A DNA stretch of 64,000 bases from Nelumbo lutea (lineage: Eukaryota; Streptophyta; Magnoliopsida; Proteales; Nelumbonaceae), in assembly GCA_022828595.1 (NCBI GenBank), contig JAKGHH010000008.1, positions 7,057,728 through 7,121,727 on the forward strand, in the 5' to 3' direction. This document shows positions 26,201 through 38,209 of the stretch, one piece after another (the first letter of the stretch is position 1; every line of letters starts with the position of its first letter). Made by a program: the position numbers and the translations under genes. The notes under the pieces were generated by a model, which was given only the letters and a program-made list of their open reading frames with translations, had not been told where the DNA came from and did no database searches.

Positions 26201-29200
26201 AGCTTTCTTTTCAAAAGTTCTAGCATTCCTCTTCACCTATACTGACCAACAAACATCAAAAGGGGCTCCAAACCACCTTCCCTCTTATATTCAAGCCTCT
26301 CAATTTCTATCACTGGAAACAAGCTTCAACTGATTCTGGACAACAGTCTTCCACTCCAAAAATTCCTCTTACCCATGTCCAACAGCTTCTTGAGAATCTT
26401 CAATGCAAGAACACATGGTTCACTGTTTCATCTCATTCATTGCACAACACACAACCACTACTGCCCACCACCATACCCTACCTTATCAAGTTATCCTTCG
26501 TCAAACATCTATGATCTATAAGGTAGCTGTTCAAACTAGGACTATAATCTTTGATGGGACTGCTGAGTACCAAATATTTGCAGCAGGGAATGTGCTTGGC
26601 CTGTATCCTCCATCTTCTTTTAAAAAAGACCTTGATGTAAACAACTCAGAAGTTTTCCACTTCCAAACACTTCTATCCTCCAGTGAGGGTTTGGAACTAT
26701 ATTTTTTTATTTTGACAATAGTTCCATCACCTGAGAAACCTCTCAATAATTGGGATTTCTTCTAAAAGTGGGTTGCCATACCACTGCCCCATCTTGAGCT
26801 ACAGCATAAAGTTGAGGAAAAAGGTCCTGAAAGCTTCTTATGAACTTCCAGCTTCATTCTTCACTGCCTAAATAGAATATTCCCAACTTCTTAGTGACTT
26901 CTTTTTCTTATATGTGTGTGTGTGTACCAAGATGATGAATACCAAACTCCTCTTGGAGGGTTCTAACCCCCCCCCCCAAAAAAAAAAAAATAATAATAAA
27001 ATCTTGGAGGAAATAGAGGCATTTTTGTAAGATGGGTTTGTTTTAATCCGGTATTCTTGTGTTTTGGCTTATTTAAGCAATCAAAAGTATTGAAGTATTG
27101 GAATAAAGTGAAGAGAGAGAGGTCCTATTCTAGTTTTCCCAATAGTGGATTGATCTCTTCATCTCCCATGATCTAGACTGCCAAGACAAAACCATGTTAA
27201 ACTTTCTCTCTTGTTCTTTTTATTTTTACTTTCGGGCTTGTTATCTTCTCCACTCCAAGCTGACAACTCCAACATCAAAAAGAACTTCAAAACCTATGGA
27301 TGAAGCATTACCCAATAATAGTTACCACATGTGTTAAATAAAACACTGGAGTTCAATTTGAAAATTGATGCATGTGTAGACTAACAAGATTGCCAGGGGT
27401 GATATGGACATATTCTTACCTGAAACTGAGGGACTGCCCCTGCCTCTACATGAGGTGTGGCTGACACAAAAGTTGCATTTGAAAACAAATCAACCTCTTC
27501 TGTGGCATTGTTATTCACAGTACCTGTTTCGGTTGGACCAGATGTTGGTGTATCCATGAGGTCAATTAAATTTTCACCAAACAAATCCGCCAGCTTAACA
27601 CTTGTAGCAGCTAACCCTGTTACATAAAACAAACATTTTAAGATATGCAATATTAAAATCATCTATATGGTGTATCCTATTGATGGTTATATGCTCTAAA
27701 AAGTTATATTAGTTTAATATCATTGCATAAGAAAGAATAATTTATAAAATTTAGATGTCTCCAAAAATTTGTCTATTTGATTGTTAGCAATCAAAAAATT
27801 TATTGATTAAGACTTGATAGTAAAAATATATTGTATTTTACAACAGAGGGATAGAGGCATAGAGCCCCGAATTAGTTATGCTAGTTAATGCTACCTGACC
27901 CCCAATATTTCAGTTTATATCACCCACTCTCATACAGATCCCCAAAAGAGTTGCCTTCTGTTCACCCCGTGTTTTTCCAATAAATCTGCTAACCTATTGG
28001 CTGATCTTTAAACCCATTTGAAAATAGAGTGCTGTTCCCTGGCCAAGTCACTTCCCTCATAATCTACTTTATGTTTTTTGATAGATAACAGTAAAAACTT
28101 TTTATTACTTAAAAAGAAATGTTGATACAACGAGGTACATAAAGTGGTTAGCTGAGGCTAACAACTTTGAAGACCAGATCCCCAATACACATTCTCCCTT
28201 CCCACCCCTGGCCTTTCCAACCCATCTTCCAGTTCGTTAGCAGCTCTATGTAGTATGTACCCATTTTACAATTGTTCCCAACTCGTATTAACTGCTTCAT
28301 TTTTTTATAGTATGTTGGTATTACCATGGTCCATCCTAATTAACCATTAGCCACCCGGTTACAAGTTCTGAGTCACCTTCAACAATAATATTCTTGAAGT
28401 TCATTGACTTAGCCCCTCTGAGACCTTGAAGAACTGCCCATGCTTCTGCCCTGGTGGAGTTGTGGTTGGTATTCTTCAACCATCATAAAATAACTATAAC
28501 CACATTACTTAAGAGAGCTGCCCAACCTCAACCCATGTAGGACAGATAGTAGTTCTGTTCATTTTTAATTCCCAAAAGTTCAAGAACAAGTTTTACCAAC
28601 AAAAACATTAAGTGTTCATACATACTCACACTTGTATGAATAAAAAATGCCCTCTCCTACCACATAAAAGGAACTAAGATGAACCTACATTTTACAACAT
28701 ATTTATATTGATCAAATATTCTATTTCATTTCTTTAGACCCAATCATACTTATATTCTTCTTTAGAGACCCATGTTTTTTTCTCACTTCTAAAAACTCGA
28801 GGGATAGAATCACAAGAACATGTAGCAGTTTTCATGTACATGAATAGCATCAATACAATGCCACTGGTTCTCTTTAATTTCTTTTTTTATTGGTATCCTC
28901 CTTTTTCTTCTTTTCTTTTCTTTTCTTTTCTTTTCTTGTATTTCTCAAACATTTTAGTCAAGATATCAACTGCAAGTAATATACAGTTCAACTATCATGT
29001 TCTAGGTCCTGTTTCCATGTAAAAATCTTGAAAGCCTGTGTGGCTAGATAAACATTTAGCATAATAGTATGTCAACATAAAATATGCCAGACACAAAATA
29101 TTAGCAATACCAATCCCAACAGGAAAAAAACGAGGGTACAGGAAAAGAATATACATCAGGTCATCTCCAGTGCCATGCCAATAGAATAATAAATACACAT

Positions 29201-29706
29201 TTCTGGACTGAATTAACAAATTTTTACCAGTGGTGGAGGTTCCCCGGGGATCAAAGTCATCAAAATCATCATCAGGATAACTCAGAGGTGCATTTGAACT
29301 TTGGGAGGGAAGAGGACCATAGTTATCATCAGAATGGCTTAACTTTGAATCTGAACTTGAAGTACTGGGTGGTGGAGCATCTTGGCCCTTACTACATAAT
29401 CAACAATCTGGAATCAGCAAAATAACAGCTATTGGCATGGAAACTTAAACAAAAATAACCATTCATTAACATTTGTGCACAGTCAAAGTCAATATATTAT
29501 CTAAATTGCAAAACATAGGAGGACAAACAAGTGAATAGATCATTAATCTAAGAAATGATTGCCTCTGCCTTTGTTAGAACTTAAAGGTAAGCAATTTTGG
29601 GTTCAGAAATAAAAGATCATAACATCTCAAACTGCAACGGTGCGATGTAGCAAAGTTACATTGCAAACTAGTAGATTGTGCTAATGTGAGATCTTTTCAA
29701 CAACTG

Positions 29707-29737
<31 letters not shown>

Positions 29738-32700
29738 GGAAATATGATTACAAAGAGACAATGCTGAGAGAGTGTCAAGGATACAAACATAAACCATGAC
29801 ACTCATGATATCAACCCCTAACCCAATAAATCAAAACAATCTTAAAAAACTACTAACCAAAAATGCATAAGGAATCCTGGAAATTTTGGGATTGGAGGTG
29901 TGTTCAGAAGGCATGATGGGACCATAATTACAATTTTCTCAGGGCCCATTGGCGTTGGGAATCCCATGAGGGCAGAACTCTTGGCAGTATTGCAAGGACC
30001 AACGCTGGGGAAGAATATTAACTATAGTAACATTGTGGTGGAAGTGGACTTCAAGGTAATAGTGGGCTGGCTTAGAGACAATAGTGCAGGAATGTGGCGA
30101 TATAGATATCTGTTAAGGGAGGTTAGATATTGGCAGATGAGATAAATTTCACCTTTAACTGCATTCCAAGATGTGCTAATAGTCTGTTTATTATAGGAGA
30201 AAGAGGGAAATAAGTAACAGTTTCCTCTCTCCAAAAATTAGAAGGGAGAATATGCTAAGAAGATAAACTAGAGGAGCTGTCCTGTGGGAAGAAAGGAATG
30301 CATGGATATTCAAGGAAGAGAGTCATACAGTTGAAGCCTTAACCGAAAACATTATGACTAATGTAGCCCACTGGGTCAAAATAATATCACTCTAATTCAT
30401 TTACAATGGATGATATCATAAGAAACTGGCCGCAGGCTGCTAATTCTTCCACATCAAGAACCATAGCAATAAGCATGTAGTCCTCCCCCACCAAATTATA
30501 TAAAACTGAATTTTAACGGTTGCAGCTTGGGTAACCCAGGTTTGGAAGGAGCAGAGGTTGTTTTTGGAAACTGTGAAAGGGAAGTTTTATCAATATATTC
30601 AGGACCTATAGGCCAAGGTAACTCAATCAAGGCGGAGTTGATGGCATTACTGCAGGGGTTGAAATTAAAGAAGCCACAGAACTACAACAACCTATTGGTG
30701 GAAGGAGATTCTCACACAGCCATAGGGTGGATGATGAATAACAGCAAACGACCTTTGTGCCATATGCACCCCATTAGATAGGGAACAAGGCTAGAAAGGC
30801 AAATGAGAGTTATATTCAGCCGGACTAGACAGAAAATAGGATGGCGGATGCATTATCTAGACAAGGGGCTCACAGGGACCAAATGTTTTCAGAAAGTATT
30901 GATAGGGGATCTGCAAACTCTGCATCCTAGCAAAAGAAAAAGGCTATGGGATTAGGAGCTTGGCTCCCCTATGTAATATTGGGGTGAATTTGCAAAACCA
31001 ATGCTGTAAATAGATTTTTTATCCAAAACTAATAAAATGTTCAAGTTACCCACCAAAAAAATCATTAATGATAAAACTTCATTGCTGAAAAGAGAGGAGA
31101 ATATAAAACGAAATATGGACATATAAACTAGTTATGATACATTATAGGCAATTAGGCCTGCAATATAACTGTGCAGACCTGCCATAGCAAGAAGTTCCCT
31201 TCTTCATATCGGTTCCTTTATCATCATTGGCAATGCCACTATGCGGCTTATTGTGACTACCCTTTCCATACTCTTTCTCTAGTCGCTCTTTATCTCTATA
31301 AGTATCCTTGGACATTTCCCCTTCTTTTCTGTTACTTGGACCTCCATATCGGTCATTATGATTGAAGCCACTACTATCATATGAGGTTGAACTTGACTTG
31401 TATGTTATTCCAGATGATGAAAGTCCAAAAAACCTAGAGATAATGATAAGTGCTTAGCTCATTCATTGACTCTGAACTGAAAATAAAAATAGGGAACAAA
31501 ATGAAGTTCAATTAAAAAAACAACAAATGAACTCACTTATCACGATTTGCAGCAGCTTTATTTCTAACTCCTTGTATTTTATCCTTGTCATTCAAAAGAG
31601 TCACAATGGTTTCAGACCTCTTTCTTACATTGATTCCCATATCTTTACCATTAGGCTCAACATATTCAAAACCTGAGAGAGACTTTAAAAATAGAAGGCA
31701 AAACAGAGAAAACCAAAATTATCAGAGATATTCATATTTAACTGACTATGAATTATATTTGAAAAATGTAAGAGTTGCAAATATAAAAAAGAAGATCCCT
31801 TACTGTAATTTGAAAGGTATGTTCAATTATGTCATCAAGTGCACGTTCAGACCCATGTGCCACCAAATACTCAATAACTGCCAATGCCTGATAAAGAAAA
31901 TGCCATCAGAAATGGAAAACAGATAAGAAAGAGAAGGGGTAAAGAAAAAGGTTGGGAAAATGAAATAGAAACCTATGATCTACTTATGCAGATACCAATA
32001 CAGACACGGATATGGGAAACAAGGATATGACTTTCTTCTTCCTAAGATATGGTATAAATATCCCATTTCATATGCTTTTATCATTGCTTTGATATCTAGA
32101 TTTTGAAGTTAAGTGTCATTTCTCAATACTAATATCTTGCAAATTTCAATTCAATTTATGGCATATATATGTTTTTTATGGTTTATTTGACCAAATATAC
32201 ACTAACTTACATGTTTATAGGTTTTAACATTATATAGTATACTGCAGAATTGTCCATGCAGATTGTATCAAATACTTTTCAGGTCTAACACCAGTACACA
32301 AAGCATTTGCAGCTATCAAGGTATCATAAATATGAGGTTCAAACTGGAACTCTAATGTGATTGAAGAAAAACACGTTAACTAATTGAAATAGGAGTGTCT
32401 ACCTTGTAGACATGACGCCAGTTTCGACCAGTATCAGATAATCTTGTCCATAAAACATTCATAATCATCTGGCATTCAGTGCTGCATGATGACATGATAT
32501 GTATGACACAACATCTTTCATTTTAAGGAACAAAGTTCAGTAAAAAAAGGGGGAAAAAAAAAGAATGAGCACAGAATTAACAAGAAAGATATTTAAATTA
32601 GCTTACAATTTTTTGGTGGCCTGTGCTATCTCTGCCAAAACAGATCCATGAGGACCCCAAGGTTCATCGCTTGTTGCATCTAGAACCTGTCATGAGTAAT

Positions 32701-34724
32701 AAAGAAACTGTCATAAATTGAACCAAATGATGTAAAGTAAGATGAAGTGAAAATGCTATATTTATCCCACTGTAATGAAGTGCAATCAGATTTCAGTGCT
32801 AAAAATTCTAATTTTTGGCAGTGACCTTTTAACTTGAGTGTTACCATTTCAATATTTCCTCATACAATGATATCATCAGTCTCATAAATGAATTGGCCCT
32901 GCTCTCCATATTCTTTTAATGCTTAACCTTTTCAGAAACTTGAATAAAATGAATTAAGCCAAAGAAACATTATGTATGTTGAATCTCACTGAATGGAAGG
33001 GCCAACTTGAATATACATACCTAAAAGCTTTGAACTACAAATCAACATATTCAACAAGACATAAATTGAGTTCCATGAGATTAAAAAATCTAGGTTTTTT
33101 TTGCGACTTATGAAAACCTTTTGTTCAAGATTTCAGCATCTGTTGATAAAAAAAAATGACAAGATGGCTCCAAGATCAGATTGCATTGATGCCAACATAA
33201 GCTAATTCAAAGCCAAGTTCTTAAACCTAACCTAACTGAATATGAAATTTTGTTTTCTTTACAATTTCATTTCTATCCAAATCGCTTTCTTTGTTCATTT
33301 ATTCACTTATAAGTATTGCTTTTACTGTAATCAGCAATAAGTGAGTATTTAGAAAGTTTACGAAATTTAGTTCAAGTCCAGCTGAAGTCAGATTTATTAA
33401 TCAAAGTATCAAACTTTACATACCATGTAGTTTCTATTATCAGCCAGTAAGTCAATAATTGAGCATGTTACTGCCTAGTCCTCAAGCATTTTTGGGTATT
33501 AAAAGAAAATACTGTGATGAAATGCAAAGTATTTCAATGGAAAATATATTGAAGCCTTTATTTGCAGTGCTTTGGCATTATGTACAACAGCATGATTTAG
33601 GGTGGTGCAGGGCTATCATCTCCCCATATACGAAATTGTTTCTTGTTAAATAAAGCTTAGATCCCTCAACGTTCTCTTTTCTTTATCATGATCTCATCAT
33701 TCTCTAACTTTTTTTGAGGTGCAAGAAGTCCATACCATCATCGCCTAGCTTAAATTTTAGCCAACAGGAATGCAACCTAGATGGGGTTTTCCTGTATTAG
33801 TATCACATATTCACATGTCTTATAGTGTACTCAACCACAGGCTGATCCTTTTCTATTTCCCAACAAATTCAACCAGGAGATATTATAGAGGTGATACTCC
33901 TTTTACTTATATCCATGAAAATAATGTAACTCTAGTCCAAATCATCTTCTCTCTTCCTCCTCCCTATTCTGTTTTCCAGCTTCAACAATTCATTTAGAAG
34001 AATTCACCAGAGACTCAACCATCTATGAATAAATAACAATAACAGTGATGATGAATAACAACACAACAACAAAAACCGCATCTCTCTCTTTTTCAGTGGG
34101 GTTTCATTAAGCTAAGATTCCACGTTTTCAAATGCTTCAAATCCAACGTTGAAAATAATCCTACCGATTAAACACAAGACACTATCAACTAACTGCATCC
34201 ATCTCCCTCTGGATACTGAAAGAACATACCCGTATCTAAGAAGCGTATCGACCAAATGGATGTAAAAAAGAAATGTTGGCATCGGTTGAATAATATACCC
34301 AATCCTCAAGGTAGCAAGTTAAAAATTCCACGACAAGCAGATACAATGATCCCACCACTGAACAAGGTAAATGTTAAACAACCATAACCCATGACCACAG
34401 TTTAAATGCATAACAGTGTCAAATTTTGCAGAGACAATTAAATGTCGAAGCCAAGAAATCCCTCCCTCGTGCATAAACAATTAATGGCATCTGTATTCGG
34501 TCATGATTCTTGCCTTCTGTTCGATCTCAGCAACTTTTAGGATTTTCAAATTCACCTCCCTCTTTCTGCAGAAACCGAAACCAAAAATAAACAAAATCAG
34601 TTTTTTTTTTTCTTTTTTCTGCAACAATCAATCTTCAATAGAACAGTTTTGAAAGAAACGTGTGAAAATGTTCCAGAGCTCACATTCCTCGGATAGTTTG
34701 GTCAATAACCTTCATGAAATCCAT
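20281..34724 (-). CDS. EPSIN1: EPSIN1-type ENTH-domain clathrin adaptor, 11 exons, 568 aa
   Basis: Exons (all -): 34724-34684, 34565-34514, 32686-32607, 32481-32403, 31887-31804, 31682-31537, 31433-31179, 29391-29228, 27616-27420, 22446-22050, 20492-20281 (TAA). They join in frame to 1707 nt. Exons 1-6 encode the ENTH fold (about residues 1-160), with [10 protein letters not shown] at the start, [42 protein letters not shown] and an [16 protein letters not shown] end. Residues 309-321 hold LADLF and the clathrin-box-like LIDLM; DPF motifs lie at 370-372 and 414-416 (adaptor ear binding). Known relatives bind phosphoinositides, clathrin and VTI11-type SNAREs and serve Golgi-to-vacuole transport. 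Length matches the EPSIN1 class (about 560 aa), not the longer EPSIN2/3. Intron 2 has a GC donor. Introns 2, 7, 8, 9 and 10 (1.6-5 kb) carry LINE scraps and an hAT element; the others are 103-515 bp. No frameshift or stop seen. Confidence 0.93.
21170..21660 (-). mobile_element. LINE reverse-transcriptase relic in EPSIN intron 10
   Basis: On the - strand from 21622, about 70 codons read like plant L1 RT ([11 protein letters not shown], then WWVLEKR, then YIDLIKD). After a frame change come LHQGPALSP and a degraded catalytic box reading FSGD where FADD is expected. Further on (about 21235-21175) a scrap resembles an RNase H end (WIPR, then [12 protein letters not shown]). Stops and shifts throughout, so it is dead. 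Confidence 0.75.
23852..24847. mobile_element. hAT-like non-autonomous element, 996 bp, perfect 8-bp duplication, in EPSIN intron 9
   Basis: Left end TAGCGGTGGCAATTGGGCGG and reverse complement of right end TAGGGGTGGCAATTTTTCAC. TTGATGAC is present at both flanks (23844-23851 and 24848-24855). Subterminal GGGTTGGG/CCCAACCC words. The interior has a duplicated block (GTTACTATTTACACAA at 24073 and 24201, offset 128) and GGACCGGACCATATCAG repeated at offset 34. No transposase frame. Confidence 0.9.
25166..25252 (+). repeat. GA/AAG-rich low-complexity tract in EPSIN intron 9
   Basis: Imperfect GAAGAAAGAGG repeats, purine-only on the + strand for almost 90 bp. No coding meaning. Confidence 0.7.
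26210..26760 (-). mobile_element. LINE ORF2 C-terminal relic (zinc-binding RT region) in EPSIN intron 9
   Basis: Read on the - strand near 26450-26390, the sequence gives CVVCNE, a stop, then [10 protein letters not shown], the pattern of the reverse-transcriptase zinc-binding domain in plant L1 elements. Interrupted by stops and frame changes on both sides. Extent approximate. Confidence 0.6.
27930..28520 (-). mobile_element. LINE RNase H relic in EPSIN intron 8
   Basis: On the - strand, about 28480-28360 reads [17 protein letters not shown], then [11 protein letters not shown] and GWLMVN before a stop. About 28020-27930 gives [12 protein letters not shown]. These are the RNase H motifs found at the 3' end of many plant L1 elements. 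Frames are broken. Confidence 0.65.
29707..29731 (+). repeat. (TA)n microsatellite
   Basis: About 12 TA units in EPSIN intron 7. Confidence 0.95.
29870..31060 (+). mobile_element. Two consecutive LINE RNase H relics in EPSIN intron 7 (antisense to the gene)
   Basis: First copy (about 29890-30145): [30 protein letters not shown], then [15 protein letters not shown]. Second copy (about 30515-30900): [44 protein letters not shown], then, after frame changes, a tail with [13 protein letters not shown] coding. The segment ends in an AATAAAATGTT-rich 3' tail near 31030-31055. The two copies are only moderately similar, so they are probably separate insertions or an old duplication. Confidence 0.65.
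34513..34514 (-). other. Non-canonical GC donor of EPSIN intron 2
   Basis: Exon 2 ends ATCGAACAGAAG and the intron begins GCAAGAATC (reading the - strand, intron 34513 to 32687), closing with TGACAG before GTTCTAGATG. The reading frame and the protein junction EIEQK|VLDAT leave no room for a nearby GT. The AAG|GCAAG context matches the usual GC-AG class. Confidence 0.85.
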
Positions 34725-35527
34725 GGCGGAATCTGCAGAGGGAAATTTGTGAAGAAGTGCAATTCAGCTTGTTCAATAAAAAGATTCGCTAGTTCTGATC
34801 GATTCTATAGGGAATTGGATATCGTTTGTTGTTTGGGTAGAAATTGGACATCGATAAGAGGAATTTGATCACCTTATGTTAAAAGGTAAAGGTGTGCCTT
34901 GAAGGGTCGATCCAGCCAAAAGAGGAAATTTTCCTTTTCAATTTTTTGGTAACAGAAATTTTCAGATCTTATGAGTTGCATTGCAGGAGAACATATGGTT
35001 TGCATCAAGTTTCAAAGATATATATAATGTTTCATTGGCACAGGGTGAGATTCAATGTACATCTATAATGTTTCTTACTCAAAGATTCAAAGTTTATGAA
35101 AAGTGAAGCATTGAGAGAATCATTCATGAACCTGATGGTATCATTGTACGTGGAAATATGGATATAACACTCAAATCAAAAGGTCACTGCTGAAAATTAT
35201 CATTTTTAACAGGGTTGTCGGGTCGGGTCGATTTTGGGACAGGGTGCACCAGTCCCAACCACATTATACTGGCATCAGTAATTAATTTTTCTAGAAGATA
35301 TTTATAATTATCTATGTCTCGATTTATCTATAATCTATAATTTATAATGCTGATATTTGCCTTTGAGTTACATTTATAATGCTCATAATCGATTTTGAGA
35401 TTTTTTTTTCATATTTTTTAGATATTTGATAGTTAAGATACAAAACTAAAAATTAACAAAAATAACAATATGATTATAAATAAATTTACATGTTTGTAGC
35501 AAATAATAATAATAATTAGTATTATTA

Positions 35528-35576
<49 letters not shown>

Positions 35577-35830
35577 ATTTTGTATTCTATTTTTATCATA
35601 AATAAAAATGACTTTTATTTTAACAATTTTTTATTTAATATGATGAATATATATAACATTATAAATGTTCTCAAATGTTTTAGACAAAATTCTATGCATT
35701 TTTATCATCTTTTTTAAATATCTATTATTCAATTCTGATATCATGGGTTTCTTTGAAAAGTTGGATCATTGACCCATCATCTAGATAAGAAAATAGTTTT
35801 GCTTTCAGATTAATTTTAAATTAAGGAAAA
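34725..35830. other. EPSIN upstream region and AT-rich spacer
   Basis: The 5' leader and promoter of the - strand EPSIN gene should lie in roughly the first 200-500 bp. I found no clear TATA box. Further right is AT-rich spacer with an (ATT)n tract at 35521-35574. Confidence 0.45.
35521..35574 (+). repeat. (ATT)n microsatellite
   Basis: About 17 ATT units, one G interruption. Confidence 0.95.
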
Positions 35831-35839
35831 TTATAGTTA

Positions 35840-36625
35840 GAGTTGGTTGTTGTACATTTAAAATTAGGCTATAAGTTGGTCTAGAAACCAACAAAACTCT
35901 AATAATCGGCTCTACATGTCAAATTATAAAAACTTAATCATGTCGTCAAAGGCTTATATGGTTGTTACCAACATGGGACTCTTAATCTATGTTGGACACA
36001 AGAAAAAACTTATACTGAAATTACCCTTTAATGTTGGGTGATTGGAAAAAAAAAAAAAAAAAAGGTTTTTAGTCTCTCTCTCTCTCTCTCTCATAGTTGT
36101 TTCTCTTTGTTCAATGATTGTGTGATTTGAAAATAAATAAAAATGCTTTTTGGTTTTGTATTTACGTTCTCTCTATCAATTTCTCTCATTCTCTCTCCAC
36201 CTATCGTTCTCTCTCAATCTCTCCCATTTTTTTTCTTGGTCGTTCTCTCCTTCTCCCTTAATTTCTATCATTCTCCTTCAGTTTCTCTCCCATTTCCTTT
36301 ATCGTTCTTCTTTTTTTTTTTCTTAGATACTTATATGGTATTAATCGGGTCGTATAAAAGTACATGAGACCAACTTGGTATGGTTCAAAAATCATTACAC
36401 CAATTTAATAAAAATTCACAAGAAACTTTTGACTATTAAATTTACACCAACTTGGTAGAAATTTATAAATTGATTGTACAAGTGGTTGGTCCCTTTAATT
36501 CTTTTATATGGTTTGGTTAATATTGTATAAGTTTGTAAGAAAAAAAAAAGAACGAGAGAGGGAGTGGGAGAAAGACTGAGGAGAACGATAAAGATTGAGG
36601 GAGAATGAGATATTGACTGAGAGGA

Positions 36626-36675
<50 letters not shown>

Positions 36676-36925
36676 TTAATTTGACTATAGACCGAAGCTG
36701 AGAGAGTGGGAGAGACAGAGGGAGCGGGAGAGAAACTGAAAACATATTTTCAATATAGGCTTTTTGCTATGTCCAACATGGATTAAGAGTCTCATGTTGG
36801 CAACAATCACATAAGCCTCCAGTGACATGGCGAGGGCTTTTATAATTTGAAATGTAGAGCCAATTCTCAAAGTCTTATTTATTTCTAAACCAACTTACAA
36901 CCTAATTTTAAATGTATAGTTTTGA
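35840..36925. repeat. Foldback: about 1.1-kb giant inverted repeat
   Basis: The left part (about 35850-36010) and the reverse complement of the right part (about 36930-36760) align over about 170 bp, for example CATTTAAAATTAGG, GGCTCTACAT, CAAATTATAAAA and CTTAATC(T/C)ATGTTGGACA. Moving inward, a CT tract (36071-36092) and pyrimidine-rich DNA face the GA tract (36631-36671) and purine-rich DNA, and near the centre ACCAACTTGGTA occurs on both arms (about 36370 and 36448). The whole block can fold on itself around about 36410. No transposase. Confidence 0.8.
36631..36671 (+). repeat. (GA)n microsatellite
   Basis: About 20 GA units in the right arm of the foldback. Confidence 0.95.
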
Positions 36926-36999
36926 CTATTTTTAAATTATATATTTCATTTACATTATATAAAATAATTTTTACTTATCACACTTTATTTTTGTTTGTC

Positions 37000-37870
37000 T
37001 ATAATATAATGTTACCCAAACCACTATCCCATCACCCAAAAAGAAAAATAGTTTGATTTCTAAGTTGACATTAAATATTGTATTACATTTTTATCATTGA
37101 TAAATTTATTTCTTATGTATAATATTTATTTGTGTTCAATATAATGTATGCATAATATTAGAGATGTACCCAATATTTTATTTTTTATAAATATAACATT
37201 AGTTATGTGCCCAATTTTTTTTATCTTTTTTTATTTTTGTGATTCTTTGTATTTTCTATTTTTTAAAATTTTATTATTTGACTATGACATGATTTCATTT
37301 CTTGGTAGATTTTAAATTTGGCATTCATTTTCATCATTAATAAAAATACTTCTTACAATTCATACTTATTTATTTTATTATTTAATTATGGCATTATTTA
37401 TTAATCCATTTGACTTCAAATGGTCGAATTGCTTGCCCACCACTAGGAGAGAAGAAAATGGTTTTGTTTTCAAATTACTTTTCAAAATATTTATTTTTAT
37501 ACTATTAAAAATAATATTATGGATTTAACTACAAGAATTTAATGATGAAAAAAAATCTTCAATATAGGATTTAATAAGAGAGAACAGAAAAATATTTTTA
37601 CGTCGAATTAGTTTAAAATTTTACATTCCATTTCCATCATTAATAAAAACATTTCTTACTTATCATGCTTATTATTGTTTAATGTGTATGTTAAAAATGT
37701 TACCATTTTTTTATTTTCTTTTTTTTCATTTTATTATTTAATCGTGGCAACATGGATTGACCCATCTGACCCACAATGGTTTAATTTCTTACCACCACCT
37801 AGATGAAAACACTATTTTTTTCTAGGTAGATTTTAAAAGTATAAGCTTTTATGTTATTAAAACTATTAAT
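37000..37870 (+). repeat. Degenerate tandem repeat array, unit about 250-350 bp
   Basis: A block of the type TTT(T/C)(A/C)ATCATTAATAAAAA followed by CTTAC/CTTAT recurs at about 37090, 37330 and 37630, with a weaker copy near 35593. A second block, a CCCATC-like word followed by AAAATAGTTTTGTTTTCA-like sequence, recurs near 37025, 37430 and 37760, and also at 35775. Units are badly diverged. Confidence 0.5.
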
Positions 37871-38156
37871 TTATCAGGTATGGATTTAATTAATAGAACT
37901 TAATGATGATAAGAAACAAAAATGACTTAAATATACGATTCAATGAACATGAATGCAAGCATATAACTTAAAATGTGGGATTTAATGAGAGGGAATTGAA
38001 TGCACTGAATCTTAAAATCACCTCTTTTCAACTCATTTAATATCATTAACCTATTACCCTATTTTCCCTCATTTTTTATAATAAATTTCAATATAAATGG
38101 GTAAATTTTGTCCAAAAAATTCCAAAAATATTCTTGAGGTCATTCATGCTTTTTAA

Positions 38157-38160
<4 letters not shown>

Positions 38161-38205
<45 letters not shown>
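38161..38205 (+). repeat. (AC)n microsatellite
   Basis: About 22 AC units. Confidence 0.95.

Positions 38206-38209
<4 letters not shown>

Noticed and set aside
38161..38205. Regular repeats that might suggest a CRISPR-like array
   Set aside because: Plain dinucleotide microsatellite; no spacers anywhere in the window and the DNA is plant nuclear.
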